From Sedimentibacter sp. SX930 (GTDB taxonomy: Bacteria > Bacillota > Bacilli > Lactobacillales > Aerococcaceae): DNA of 64,000 bases. Shown in pieces: positions 10,419 through 18,165 of this stretch (positions within the stretch are counted from its first letter, which is position 1; every line of letters begins with the position of its first letter). The notes beneath the pieces were generated by a model. That model ran no database searches. It was not told where the DNA came from and saw only the letters and a program-made list of their open reading frames with translations. The DNA is taken from assembly GCA_002155105.1 (NCBI GenBank), contig MUZD01000005.1, positions 1-64,000 of the forward strand. Direction: 5' to 3'. A program made the position numbers and the translations under genes.

Positions 10419-10631
10419 CTATTCGACAGTTTCTTCTGCCTTAGTCAGTACTTTTTTCATTTTTTTCTCGAATTCGCGGCGCGGCATCATGACCATCTGC
10501 CCGCATTTCAGGCATTTGATCCGGATGTCCATACCCATTCGGATGATTTCCCATGAGTTGTTTTTGCAGGGATGCGGTTTTTTCATTTCGACCACATCAT
10601 GCAATCCATAATCTTGTTGTACCAAGGCCAA
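10419..10631 (-). CDS. DUF951 family small zinc-ribbon-like protein
   Basis: A protein of about 70 residues with the family signature VVEMKKPHPCKNNSWEI and a CLKCG pair, suggesting a small metal-binding or nucleic-acid-binding fold. Function is unknown. The family is almost always encoded between parB and ychF in Firmicutes, as here (25 bp after parB, 51 bp before ychF). The start is uncertain: no ATG fits. A GTG at 10637 abuts the ribosome-binding site, so TTG at 10631 (AGAGG, 5-nt spacing) or TTG at 10625 is more likely. Confidence 0.85.
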   Translation of the reverse strand: MALVQQDYGLHDVVEMKKPHPCKNNSWEIIRMGMDIRIKCLKCGQMVMMPRREFEKKMKKVLTKAEETVE

Positions 10632-10662
10632 ATGCACCTCTTTCTGATGTCTTCGTCTATTC

Positions 10663-11556
10663 TTAATCGTCCAGGGAAATTTGCAGGATATCCAAAATCC
10701 GGGTCAGGTCGGCTGGAGAAAGGTATTCGATCTCGATCTTGCCTTTTTCGCCCTTGCTGGATATCTGTACGGATGTCCCGAATTTGTCCATCAAACGTTC
10801 TTCACTCTCTTTGATGTATACCGGTTTCGTTTCTTTTTTCTTCTTGTTTTTCTTTTTGGCGACATCACCTGGATTGTTCAGTTGTTGGACCAGCAATTCC
10901 AGATGACGGACAGTGATGCCCTCTTCGGCAGCACGTTTCGCCAATTCGCTGATCAACGATTCATCGTTCAAGCCCAAAAGTGTACGGGCTTGCCCCATGG
11001 AGACCAATCCCTCTTGCAGCATCCGTTTGACGTCCTGCGGCAGGTTCAACAGGCGCAGATGATTGGCGATGTACGGACGGCTCTTGCCTAATCTTTGAGC
11101 TACATCCACTTGCGTGAGATTCAGCTTGTTCATCAAGGTTTGATAGCCTTCCGCCTCTTCCAGCGGGGTCAGGTCTTCACGCTGCAGATTTTCCAAAATG
11201 GCGACTTCTATCATTGCCGTTTCGTCAAATTCACGGACGATTGCCGGGATTGTTGCTTTGCCGGCCAAACGGGAAGCGCGGACGCGGCGTTCGCCTGCAA
11301 TGATTTCATAGCCTTTCACGCTGGATTGGCGCAGGATGACCGGTTGGATGACGCCGTTCAGCATAATCGAGTCAGCCAGTTCCCGCAAAGTCGAGTCATC
11401 AAAGGTTTTTCGTGGCTGATAAGGATTGGGACGTATTTCGTCTAAAGGGATCTCCTGTACCTTCTCTGTCTTTTCATCGATCTTCTCGATATCTTCAAAG
11501 TTGCTGAAGAGCGCGTCGATGCCGCGTCCTAGCCCTTTGCTGTTTTTATTCGCCAT
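10663..11556 (-). CDS. parB: chromosome partitioning protein ParB (Spo0J)
   Basis: ParB binds parS sites, clamps onto DNA as a CTP-dependent sliding clamp, spreads, and loads SMC at the origin. The 297-residue protein has the N-terminal ParB/Srx-like CTPase domain (about 35-125) with the GERRVRASRLAG motif. A helix-turn-helix parS-binding domain (about 130-215, containing VAQRLGKSRPYIANHL) and a C-terminal dimerisation domain follow. A basic Lys-rich linker is seen near 230-240. It overlaps the parA 3' end by 11 bp, implying translational coupling. Several parS sites lie right of oriC in this window. Confidence 0.97.
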   Translation of the reverse strand: MANKNSKGLGRGIDALFSNFEDIEKIDEKTEKVQEIPLDEIRPNPYQPRKTFDDSTLRELADSIMLNGVIQPVILRQSSVKGYEIIAGERRVRASRLAGKATIPAIVREFDETAMIEVAILENLQREDLTPLEEAEGYQTLMNKLNLTQVDVAQRLGKSRPYIANHLRLLNLPQDVKRMLQEGLVSMGQARTLLGLNDESLISELAKRAAEEGITVRHLELLVQQLNNPGDVAKKKNKKKKETKPVYIKESEERLMDKFGTSVQISSKGEKGKIEIEYLSPADLTRILDILQISLDD

Positions 11557-12310
11557 CTGCTAACACTTCCTTTGCCAACTCAAGATAAACTTCCGCTCCT
11601 TTTGAACGGATATCATAGTCAACGATCGATTGTCCATAGCTTGGCGCTTCGGATAAGCGGACATTTCGTGGAATGATTGTCTTGTATACTTTTTCTTTGA
11701 AATATTTTTTGACCTCGTCAACGACCTCGAAGCCGAGATTCGTTCGGGCGTCCAGCATCGTCAATAAGACCCCTTCCAATTTCAGGTCCTTATTGAAATG
11801 CTTCTGAACCAAGCGGAAGGTGTTCAACAGTTGACTCAGCCCTTCCAAGGCATAGTACTCGCACTGGACCGGAATCAACACCGAATCGCTGGCGGTGAAA
11901 GCGTTGATCGTCAAATGCCCCAGTGATGGCGGGCAATCGATGAAAATGAAGTCGTATTCGTCACGCAACGACTGCACTGCGTCGTAAAGGCGCGCTTCAC
12001 GATGCGGCTGATTCGTCAATTCGATTTCAGCCCCTGCCAATTGGATGGTTGCAGGCACGACCCATAAATTTTCCCGCGAGGATTCTCTGATGACGTTCTC
12101 GATGGGCTCTTGGTTCACTAATACATCATATATATCTTTTTCAACATCTGCTTTTGAAATGCCGAGTCCGCTTGTGGCATTCCCTTGGGCATCACTATCT
12201 ATCAATAACACTTTTTTGCCTAAGTAGGCCAAAGAAGCTGCTAAATTGACGGTGGTCGTCGTTTTCCCGACGCCGCCTTTCTGATTTGCGACTGCAATAA
12301 TCCGTGCCAT
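11546..12310 (-). CDS. parA: chromosome partitioning ATPase ParA (Soj)
   Basis: ParA/Soj is a deviant Walker-A ATPase that works with ParB in origin segregation and, in Bacillus, modulates DnaA. The deviant Walker A KGGVGKTTTT is at 11-20, and Walker A' LLIDSDAQGNAT is near 35-46. FIDCPPSLG matches Walker B. The 254-residue length is typical of the chromosomal Soj type without an N-terminal HTH. It is the first gene of the operon parA-parB-DUF951-ychF. GGAGGAG lies upstream of the ATG. Confidence 0.97.
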   Translation of the reverse strand: MARIIAVANQKGGVGKTTTTVNLAASLAYLGKKVLLIDSDAQGNATSGLGISKADVEKDIYDVLVNQEPIENVIRESSRENLWVVPATIQLAGAEIELTNQPHREARLYDAVQSLRDEYDFIFIDCPPSLGHLTINAFTASDSVLIPVQCEYYALEGLSQLLNTFRLVQKHFNKDLKLEGVLLTMLDARTNLGFEVVDEVKKYFKEKVYKTIIPRNVRLSEAPSYGQSIVDYDIRSKGAEVYLELAKEVLADGE

Positions 12311-12570
12311 CTATTCTCCTCCACTTTCTGTCGTTCATTTGAAGCGGTTGTACCGCTATTCCACTTTTTTGCCTAAAAAAAGAGAAAAAACGATACCTGC
12401 GCCTTTTCTCCTACGCATTTCTTCAAAATGAATCATCATTTATCGCTCAGTATGTCTATTTATAAAAAAGGCTATAACTTTACCAGACTATTGTAACAAA
12501 AAAATTTAGAAAAATATAGGATAGATAGAACCGATGCCATAAAATCGCTTTACGATTGCATCTCAAACCC
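12311..12570 (-). promoter_or_regulatory. parA upstream region with promoter
   Basis: This stretch holds no gene. A minus-strand promoter candidate is TTGTTA (12494-12499), 17-nt spacer, TATAGC (12471-12476), which would give a ~150-nt leader. A purine/pyrimidine-rich hairpin (GAGAAAA with TTTTCTC) lies around 12380-12412. No parS site is present here, so I see no direct sign of ParB autoregulation. Confidence 0.45.
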
Positions 12571-12618
12571 AAAAAGCCCGGCCTGCCTGCAAAGAAGCAG
12601 ACGGTCGGGCCGTTCCTT
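12571..12618 (-). terminator. terminator of rsmG
   Basis: A long GC-rich imperfect stem (GCCCGGCC and TGC arms around AAAGAA, 12576-12613) is followed on the minus strand by UUUUU, 10 bp after the rsmG stop. Confidence 0.9.
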
Positions 12619-12625
12619 TTCCGAT

Positions 12626-13342
12626 TTACAATGGATTTTTGTTTGGTGTCCCGGCTTTTCTCGGGTAGGTCTTCGGTGTTTCCTTCGTTTTCTTGATCTT
12701 CACGATATGGCGTTCACCTGCACCATTCGGCAGTTCAAAAAAGATATCCTCTTCGAGTTTTCCGCCCAGAGTTGCGATGGCGCGCTCTGCATCGCGGAGC
12801 TCTTCTTCCGTGCTTGCTGCTTTCATCGCGACAAAAGTACCGCCTTTTTTCGCCAAAGGCAGACACAGTTCGCTCAGGACGCTCAAACGCGCGACCGCGC
12901 GCGCCGTCACCACATCGAACTGGGCGCGGAATTTCTTGTTCTGCCCAAAGGTTTCCGCACGATCATGGAAGCAGGAAACACCAGTCAAACCTAATTCGGC
13001 AACCAAAGTCTCCAGGAAGGTGATCCGTTTGTTCAATGAGTCCACGATCGTCACCTGCAATCTCGGGAAGGCGATCTTGAGGGGAATGCTCGGGAAACCG
13101 GCGCCGGCGCCGACATCGCAAAGCGTGACTTCTTCTTCAGTGAAATCCATATGGAATCCCAATGAAATGGAGTCATAGAAATGCTTCAGATAGACTTCGT
13201 CCGGATCGGTGATGGCCGTCAGGTTGATTTTTTCGTTCCATTCGCGCAATAGGCGCAAATAGGTTGCGTATTGTTCGAGTTGCGTTTCATTCAAAAGGAT
13301 CCCTTTTTCGGCAAGGGCCTCGGCAAATTGTTCTGGATTCAT
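12626..13342 (-). CDS. rsmG: 16S rRNA (guanine527-N7)-methyltransferase RsmG (GidB)
   Basis: RsmG methylates N7 of G527 in the 530 loop of 16S rRNA with SAM. The class I methyltransferase fold is marked by the SAM-binding [18 protein letters not shown] (about 73-90). The 238 residues include a short basic C-terminal tail (about 215-238, PKTYPRKAG). AAAGGAAA precedes the ATG. In most Firmicutes it lies in the mnmE-mnmG-rsmG-parA group. Here parA is directly downstream, but mnmG is separated from it by the thi operon, suggesting an insertion or rearrangement in this ancestral cluster. Confidence 0.97.
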   Translation of the reverse strand: MNPEQFAEALAEKGILLNETQLEQYATYLRLLREWNEKINLTAITDPDEVYLKHFYDSISLGFHMDFTEEEVTLCDVGAGAGFPSIPLKIAFPRLQVTIVDSLNKRITFLETLVAELGLTGVSCFHDRAETFGQNKKFRAQFDVVTARAVARLSVLSELCLPLAKKGGTFVAMKAASTEEELRDAERAIATLGGKLEEDIFFELPNGAGERHIVKIKKTKETPKTYPRKAGTPNKNPL

Positions 13343-13431
13343 AGGTGTTTCCTTTCATCATTGGCTTCGTCTGTTTTTCTACCTCTCTACTTTATCCTGA
13401 AAGAGCGGTCTGTACAAGGGCTAAATCAACA

Positions 13432-13466
13432 TTAAAGCCGCCGTCCCGAATAAAGGACAGCGGTTT
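13432..13466 (-). terminator. terminator after HAD phosphatase gene
   Basis: A stem CCGCTGTCC/GGACGGCGG (13437-13462, one mismatch) with a 7-nt loop lies 22 bp past the stop. U-rich sequence is better on the plus side than on the minus side, so efficiency for the minus transcript is uncertain. Confidence 0.55.
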
Positions 13467-13487
13467 TTCAAATCTATTAAAATCTAT

Positions 13488-14150
13488 TTAAGCATCAAGC
13501 AGACTTGCGATGATGATTTCCAGTCCCACAAAACAGTTGGCGATGCGATCGGGATTTTCCGCGCGCAAGGTTTGGGCGGAACTCCCTCCCCAGGTGATGC
13601 CGACGGTCTTTATGCCAGCCATTTTGCCCATCTGCATATCATAGATGGTATCACCGATCATCACGGTTTCTTCTTTCGCCATCGGGATTTTCTCCCAAGC
13701 GGTGAAGATGCCTTCCGGATTCGGTTTGTGCTGGTCCATGTTTTCCAATCCGATGACCACTTCCATCAGGTCCAACAGATCCACTGCAGCAAGACTGCGC
13801 AACAGCGCCTTGGTTGCCTTGTTGGAAATCACACCCAGATGATGCCCGTTCCCTTTCAGTTCCATTAAGGACTCCCGCGATAAATCGTATGGTTCCAACA
13901 GCATATTTTCATATTTTTCGTATTTGTCCCAAAAGACTTCCATCAGCTTGTCCAGCTCGACCGGAGAGAGTGCGTACTGCTTCAGATAGCCGGTAAACTT
14001 CACAAAATGGGGCTTCCCTCTATCCTCACGCAGTTGCTCAAGGGTTGGAGCGGGATAGCCGAATTGTTCAAATGTATCCATTGTAGCCATTTCGCTAATT
14101 TTGCATGTTTCCGCCAAGGTACCGTCAAAATCGAATAATAGTAATCCCAT
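13488..14150 (-). CDS. HAD family hydrolase, Gph/PpaX-like phosphatase
   Basis: A 220-residue haloacid-dehalogenase phosphatase. Motif I DFDGTLAET is at the N-terminus with the nucleophile Asp and the acid/base Asp two residues on. Motif II is VISNKATK, motif III HKPNPEG and motif IV MIGDTIYDMQMG. A helical cap domain (about 15-80) is type C1. The family includes phosphoglycolate phosphatases and pyrophosphatase PpaX, and the substrate cannot be told. I chose ATG at 14150 because it follows GGGAAG and gives the family N-terminus MGLLLFDFDGT. Upstream in-frame codons add a non-homologous extension. A TATAAT at 14256-14261 (minus strand) with a weak -35 is a possible promoter. Confidence 0.88.
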   Translation of the reverse strand: MGLLLFDFDGTLAETCKISEMATMDTFEQFGYPAPTLEQLREDRGKPHFVKFTGYLKQYALSPVELDKLMEVFWDKYEKYENMLLEPYDLSRESLMELKGNGHHLGVISNKATKALLRSLAAVDLLDLMEVVIGLENMDQHKPNPEGIFTAWEKIPMAKEETVMIGDTIYDMQMGKMAGIKTVGITWGGSSAQTLRAENPDRIANCFVGLEIIIASLLDA

Positions 14151-14499
14151 CTTCCATCTTCCCTTCGATCGCAAATATGAACCGGATGCAGACAACAGCG
14201 GTGCAACCCGCTATTACGCAAGGACTCAAAATTCCGAATGTTCACTATACTCAAAATTATAGCAAACAAAAACGACAGAATAATGAGGTTTTATTTAGAA
14301 TTTGGAAAGAATTCCCTAGTTTTCACTATCTCAAACCACCAATTACCGAACGTTAGGAGATGAGCGGTTTGTTAATGTACTGAATTTCGCCATCCAGCTC
14401 TTGCCCGTTGCGGTCTCCATCTTTGAACAGGGGCAATTGACGGAACATCAAAATTTGCGTATGCTTTTGAGTAAAATTAGAAAGAGAGTTGGAAGCGAC
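14151..14499. other. divergent intergenic region between HAD and GIY-YIG genes
   Basis: The 349-bp spacer holds divergent promoters but no gene that I can support. On the minus strand TATAAT (14256-14261) faces the HAD gene. On the plus strand a TTGACG/TATGCT promoter (14437-14465) faces the GIY-YIG gene. A PurBox-like string (ATTACCGAACGTT, 14342-14354) is probably coincidental. Confidence 0.4.
14437..14465 (+). promoter_or_regulatory. promoter of GIY-YIG gene
   Basis: TTGACG (14437-14442), a 17-nt spacer and TATGCT (14460-14465) lie about 35 bp before the proposed ATG at 14500. Confidence 0.55.
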
Positions 14500-14856
14500 A
14501 TGGCACACAAAAAAGAACTGCGGCGACAATTTGAAGAGGTGCTGATCGAAGCTGGCGTCTACGAAGTAAAGAACACGGAAAACCAAAAGAGTTTCATCGG
14601 CAAAACCCCGAACCTGAAGACTTTGAACGGTATGAAACACATTTTGAACATGGGGGCGAACAACAATAAAGAACTCCAAGCCGATTGGAAACACTTCGGG
14701 CAGGACGCCTTCACCTTTACGATTTTGGAAGTGCTTGAGAAGAGCGAAGACCTTTCCTTCAATGAGAAGAAGGCCTTGGAACAATTGGAAGAAAAATGGC
14801 TGAGCGACAAGCAACCTTTCGGGGAACACGGTTATAACCGCAGGCCTAAAGCCTAA
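14500..14856 (+). CDS. GIY-YIG nuclease-fold family protein
   Basis: A 118-residue single-domain protein. The GIY half-motif appears as GVYEV and the second half as FIGKT. The following NLKTLNGMKHILNMG...NKELQADWKHFG...FTFTILEVLE pattern matches small stand-alone GIY-YIG proteins of Lactobacillales. The YIG tyrosine is replaced by Phe, and Met-Lys-His stands where the catalytic Arg is often found, so nuclease activity is uncertain. ATG at 14500 with GGAAG upstream is preferred; the frame is open to 14401. It is one of only three rightward genes on the left replichore, head-on to replication, flanked by its own promoter and a bidirectional terminator. Confidence 0.75.
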   Translation: MAHKKELRRQFEEVLIEAGVYEVKNTENQKSFIGKTPNLKTLNGMKHILNMGANNNKELQADWKHFGQDAFTFTILEVLEKSEDLSFNEKKALEQLEEKWLSDKQPFGEHGYNRRPKA

Positions 14857-14895
14857 AAAAGAAAACAAGCGCACTCGCGCCTGTTTTCTTTTTTA
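14854..14895. terminator. bidirectional terminator between GIY-YIG gene and thiD
   Basis: An A-rich/U-rich near-perfect palindrome (AAAAAAGAAAACA-GCGC with GCGC-TGTTTTCTTTTTT, tetraloop ACTC) lies between convergent stop codons and works on either strand. Confidence 0.92.
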
Positions 14896-15675
14896 GTTGA
14901 TGCGGTAAGCATGATTGAGCGGCCCGCTGCCTTTGCCCAGATCCAGTCCGTTGCGGAGCGCGCCGGTGATGTAGGCTTTGGCTTGGCGGATGCTCTCTTC
15001 CATTCCGTGGCCTAAAGCCAGATTAGAAGCTATGGCTGAGGAAAGCGTGCAGCCGGTGCCGTGCGTATTCGGGTTTTCGATCCGCTCCGACTCGAACCAG
15101 CTGACTTTTCCATCCCTAAAGAGCAAATCGTCGGCGCTGTCCTTCAGATGGCCACCTTTCAGGAGCACGCTGGTGCCTGTTTCTGAGGCGATACGGTCCG
15201 CTGCAGCCAACATATCCGCCTTCGTCTCGATTTTGACACCGCTCAGTACCTCTCCTTCAGGAACATTTGGGGTGATCACATCAGCCAACGGCAACAGCAG
15301 AGTCCGCAAAGCTTGGCTGGCATCGTCCTGCATCAGGCTGCTGCCGCTGGTGGCCACCATGACCGGGTCCACGACGATATTTTCCGCTTTGTATTCGATC
15401 AGCTTCTCCGCGATGACTTTGATGATTGCGGCATTCGACACCATGCCGATCTTCACCGCATCCGGCCGGATATCCTTGAAGACGCAATCCATCTGCTGCG
15501 CCACAAATTCAGGCGTCACTTCCATGATTCCGGCCACACCTGTCGTGTTCTGTGCCGTCAGCGCTGTGATCACGCTCATCCCATAGACTTTATGCGCCAT
15601 CATCGTCTTCAGGTCCGCTTGAATCCCAGCTCCGCCGCTGCTGTCCGAACCGGCAATCGTCAATACTGTTTTCAT
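14893..15675 (-). CDS. thiD: hydroxymethylpyrimidine/phosphomethylpyrimidine kinase ThiD
   Basis: ThiD phosphorylates HMP to HMP-P and then HMP-PP, the pyrimidine half of thiamine, in the cytoplasm. The ribokinase-family N-terminus TIAGSDSSGGAGIQAD, a KGGH motif and the C-terminal catalytic region NTHGTGCTLSSAIA are all present. About 260 residues is normal. Starts at 15675 (MKTVLTIAG) or 15687 (overlapping the upstream HAD stop) are both possible. The first gives better spacing from GGAAAGG. It is the last gene of the TPP-riboswitch operon thiM-thiE-HAD-thiD. Confidence 0.95.
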   Translation of the reverse strand: MKTVLTIAGSDSSGGAGIQADLKTMMAHKVYGMSVITALTAQNTTGVAGIMEVTPEFVAQQMDCVFKDIRPDAVKIGMVSNAAIIKVIAEKLIEYKAENIVVDPVMVATSGSSLMQDDASQALRTLLLPLADVITPNVPEGEVLSGVKIETKADMLAAADRIASETGTSVLLKGGHLKDSADDLLFRDGKVSWFESERIENPNTHGTGCTLSSAIASNLALGHGMEESIRQAKAYITGALRNGLDLGKGSGPLNHAYRIN

Positions 15676-15683
15676 ATTTTTAC

Positions 15684-16325
15684 TCATCCTTTCCAATCCG
15701 AAAATGAATAGATATACTGCTCCGTCAACACTTCGATGCGCTCCCTATCTTGTGCGGCACTCTCATCATAGACGCCGACCACCCGGAATCCGGCTGCTGT
15801 TGCAGTTTCGATGGCATGCAGGGCATCCTCAAAGACGACGGTCTTCGTGATTGGAGCCCCAAGCTGTTCGAACGCCCGTTGGTAAATGCGCGGATTGTCT
15901 TTACCCGTCTTTATTTCACTGCTTGTCAGGATGGTGCTGAAATATTTCCGGATATCCAATCGTTCCAAAGCGCTCTCAGCCAAATCCCTTTCGGTCGCGG
16001 TGGCGATGCACATCTTCACATTCTGCTCCTGCAATGTCTGCAGATATTCCGCTACACCGGCTTTAAGCGGGACTTCATAACGATAAAGATCCGCAAGCAG
16101 CGTTTCGATTTCCCCAATGATCGTCTCTTCATCTTCGTGCAATCCGTAGGCCCCTCGAAAATGTTGTGCGGCTTGGGGCAGGCTCATCGTCTTCAACGCA
16201 TCCTGCAGGCCCGGAGTCGGCTGCAGCTTTTTCTGAAGCAAGTAATTTTCTCCCAATCCTTGCCAAATCGGCATGGAATCCAGCAGCGTCCCGTCCAGAT
16301 CGAAGATGGCTGCTTCCATTTTCAT
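15684..16325 (-). CDS. HAD family phosphatase in the thiamine operon
   Basis: A 213-residue beta-phosphoglucomutase-like HAD phosphatase. Motif I is DLDGTLLDS near residues 9-17, motif II ATATER, motif III the Lys in KTGKDNPRIYQRA and motif IV FEDALHAIETATAAG. ATG overlaps the thiE stop as ATGA, and the gene ends 8 bp before the preferred thiD start, so it is translationally coupled inside the operon. Because ThiE makes thiamine monophosphate and many Firmicutes activate thiamine through a pyrophosphokinase, a TMP phosphatase role is attractive. Salvage-related dephosphorylation of HMP-P is an alternative. Both are inferences from context, and the family alone does not fix the substrate. Confidence 0.85.
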   Translation of the reverse strand: MKMEAAIFDLDGTLLDSMPIWQGLGENYLLQKKLQPTPGLQDALKTMSLPQAAQHFRGAYGLHEDEETIIGEIETLLADLYRYEVPLKAGVAEYLQTLQEQNVKMCIATATERDLAESALERLDIRKYFSTILTSSEIKTGKDNPRIYQRAFEQLGAPITKTVVFEDALHAIETATAAGFRVVGVYDESAAQDRERIEVLTEQYIYSFSDWKG

Positions 16326-16963
16326 GGCTGCACCATCGCTTCGGCTAACGGGCGCAGTCTCTTCACTGCCGCGGTTATGTCAGGCTGCGCAAAGATGGCG
16401 GATACGACGGCAACCCCATCGATGCCGCTGCCCTTCAGATTGGGGATGTTCCCTTCAGAGATGCCTCCGATTCCCACAACCGGTATGCTCACCGCCCTGC
16501 AGATCTGCTGCAGCGTTTCGATCGACAGCGTATTGACATCCAGCTTCGTCGATGTACTGTAGATGGCACCGACGCCCAGATAATCGGCCCCGTTCCGTTC
16601 CGCCGCCAACGCCTCTTCGACGGAATGGGCGGAAACGCCAAGGATTTTCCCCTCGCCGATCCGGCTGCGGACATCTCCCGCCTGCATATCGCTCTGCCCC
16701 ACGTGGACGCCATCCGCATCCAGCGCCAAGGCTACATCGACAGCATCATTGATGATGAAGGGAACGCGGTGGCGTTTGGCCACGGCCTGCAGTTCCTTGC
16801 CCAGGGAGACAAAGGCGTCGAAATCCAGTTCCTTCTCCCGCAACTGCACGACGGTAACGCCCGCCTGGATGGCTTCTTCAAGCTGTTCCGCCAAAGACGC
16901 ATTGCCCAGCCATTGGCGATCGGTCACCGCGTAAAGCAGCAAATCATTCTTATCTACTCTCAA
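16322..16963 (-). CDS. thiE: thiamine-phosphate synthase ThiE
   Basis: ThiE condenses HMP-PP with THZ-P to thiamine monophosphate. The TIM-barrel protein shows VTVVQLREKE, VPFIINDAVDVALALDADGVHVGQ and the C-terminal phosphate-binding PVVGIGGI, all diagnostic. No ATG fits. A TTG at 16963 lies 8 nt after AAGGGGG and gives 213 residues, the family's usual length. It overlaps the thiM 3' end by 14 bp. Upstream in-frame sequence to 17050 lies wholly inside thiM and is not homologous. It is coupled to thiM on one side and to the HAD gene on the other. Confidence 0.95.
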   Translation of the reverse strand: MRVDKNDLLLYAVTDRQWLGNASLAEQLEEAIQAGVTVVQLREKELDFDAFVSLGKELQAVAKRHRVPFIINDAVDVALALDADGVHVGQSDMQAGDVRSRIGEGKILGVSAHSVEEALAAERNGADYLGVGAIYSTSTKLDVNTLSIETLQQICRAVSIPVVGIGGISEGNIPNLKGSGIDGVAVVSAIFAQPDITAAVKRLRPLAEAMVQP

Positions 16964-17774
16964 TTTTAGCGCCCCCTTCCAGTATTTCGGCCGACATGTT
17001 GCTGATTTCATCGATGATGTAGCTGCGGTAGGATGAAGTCCCAGCCGCATTGCGGATCATCCTTTCGTAAGCCAGCTCGCCGCTGACTCCCATCAGGCAT
17101 ACCGCTGCCGCGGTCGCATCCAGTGACTGCTCCGGGTTCGCTCCGCAATAGGCGGCGATCAATCCCGACAGCATGCAGCCGGTTCCGGAAACATTCGCCA
17201 TCTGCGGATGCCCGTTGCGGATGATGTAGGCTTTGTTCCGATCCGCGACGATATCGATCGCGCCGGTGATCGCGACTACCGCATCATTCCGGTCGGCCAA
17301 ACGTTTGGCGAAAGCGACAGTTGCTTCGAGCGTCTCCTCGGTCACGGAATCGCTGATGTCGGCATCGACGCCTTTCGTCGTGCCGCTGCCGGAATGGATT
17401 GTCTTCATTTCCGAAATGTTCCCTTTGATCACGGTGAAGGCAATGTCCTCCAGCAATCTGAATGTCGCTTCGGTCCTGAAAGGGGATGCCCCCGCGCCTA
17501 CCGGATCCAAAACGACGGGATGGGAGAGCACATTGGCTTGGCGCCCCGCCAGCAACATGGACTCGACGGCTCGGCTGTTCAGTGTTCCGATGTTCAGATT
17601 CAAAGCGGTGCAGATGCTTGTGATGTCCGCGACCTCCTCGGGAGCATCCGCCATGATCGGGGAGCATCCGGCAGCCAAGAGGACATTGGCGACATCATTG
17701 ACGGTGACATAATTGGTGATGCAGTGGACCAGCGGGGTCCGTTGCTGGACATTTTCGAATAGCGTTTTGAACAT
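16950..17774 (-). CDS. thiM: hydroxyethylthiazole kinase ThiM
   Basis: ThiM phosphorylates the thiazole alcohol to THZ-P, a salvage step. The 274-residue ribokinase-like protein has PLVHCITNYVTVNDVAN at the N-terminus, VLDPVGAGAS in the middle and NVSGTGCMLS carrying the catalytic Cys region. Thiazole synthesis genes (thiG, thiS) are not in the window, so the operon fits salvage of thiazole and HMP rather than de novo synthesis. GGAGGT lies upstream of the ATG. It is the first gene after the TPP riboswitch. Confidence 0.96.
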   Translation of the reverse strand: MFKTLFENVQQRTPLVHCITNYVTVNDVANVLLAAGCSPIMADAPEEVADITSICTALNLNIGTLNSRAVESMLLAGRQANVLSHPVVLDPVGAGASPFRTEATFRLLEDIAFTVIKGNISEMKTIHSGSGTTKGVDADISDSVTEETLEATVAFAKRLADRNDAVVAITGAIDIVADRNKAYIIRNGHPQMANVSGTGCMLSGLIAAYCGANPEQSLDATAAAVCLMGVSGELAYERMIRNAAGTSSYRSYIIDEISNMSAEILEGGAKIESR

Positions 17775-17803
17775 GGGTTACCTCCAAATAGTTTTTTTGA
17801 TGC

Positions 17804-17848
17804 GACAAAAAAAGCGGGAAATGTCCGAATAGGCATTTCCCGCTGAAT
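17804..17848 (-). terminator. riboswitch-controlled terminator of the thi operon
   Basis: A GC-rich stem (GCGGGAAAT, 17814-17822, with its complement at 17835-17843) followed by seven U on the minus strand lies between the TPP aptamer and the thiM ribosome-binding site. It is the likely expression platform, ending transcription when TPP is bound. Confidence 0.85.
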
Positions 17849-17863
17849 AGAATCATTCAATGT

Positions 17864-17950
17864 TATTTCCCTACGTTGGCATTATCCAAATCAGGTAATA
17901 GGTCGAAGTTGATTACTTCCTCTCAGCCTGCTGACACAAGCTCCCTTTTT
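17864..17950 (-). promoter_or_regulatory. TPP riboswitch (THI element)
   Basis: The minus strand reads GGGAGC...CAGGCTGAGAGGAAG...GACC...ACCTGATTTGGATAATGCCAACGTAGGGAA. It includes every conserved core segment of the TPP aptamer in order (P1 closing GGGA/UCCC, CUGAGA in J3-2, ACCUGAUNUGGAUAAUGCC.GCGUAGGGAA in the pyrophosphate sensor arm). It controls thiM-thiE-HAD-thiD, with repression expected at high TPP. Confidence 0.97.
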
Positions 17951-17970
17951 TCGTATGCAGTTATGACCTC

Positions 17971-17999
17971 ATCTTAGCATATGCGCCATCGTTACTCAA
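17971..17999 (-). promoter_or_regulatory. thi operon promoter
   Basis: TTGAGT (17994-17999), a 17-nt spacer and TAAGAT (17971-17976) place the start near 17964, about 15 nt before the aptamer. Confidence 0.65.
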
Positions 18000-18049
18000 G
18001 GAGGATTTTTGATGATGCCGTTTCATAAAAGGGCAACCCTCGGTGATCG

Positions 18050-18088
18050 AAAAAAGCCGCTGCCTGTTCATTGCAGGCAACGGCTTTA
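18050..18088 (-). terminator. terminator of mnmG
   Basis: A stem of GCCG and GCCTG blocks (about 18056-18084) with a run of six U on the minus strand lies about 80 bp downstream of the mnmG stop. Confidence 0.85.
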
Positions 18089-18165
18089 TCATGACTCTTT
18101 CGATTTCAATCGCTTAATAAGCTTATCTCCGACTATCTAAAATGCCTCGCAGTGCTTCCTTATCA

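Noticed and set aside
14342-14354. PurBox-like ATTACCGAACGTT between the HAD and GIY-YIG genes
   Set aside because: One base departs from the consensus, it is not placed near a clear promoter element, and neither flanking gene is a purine gene.
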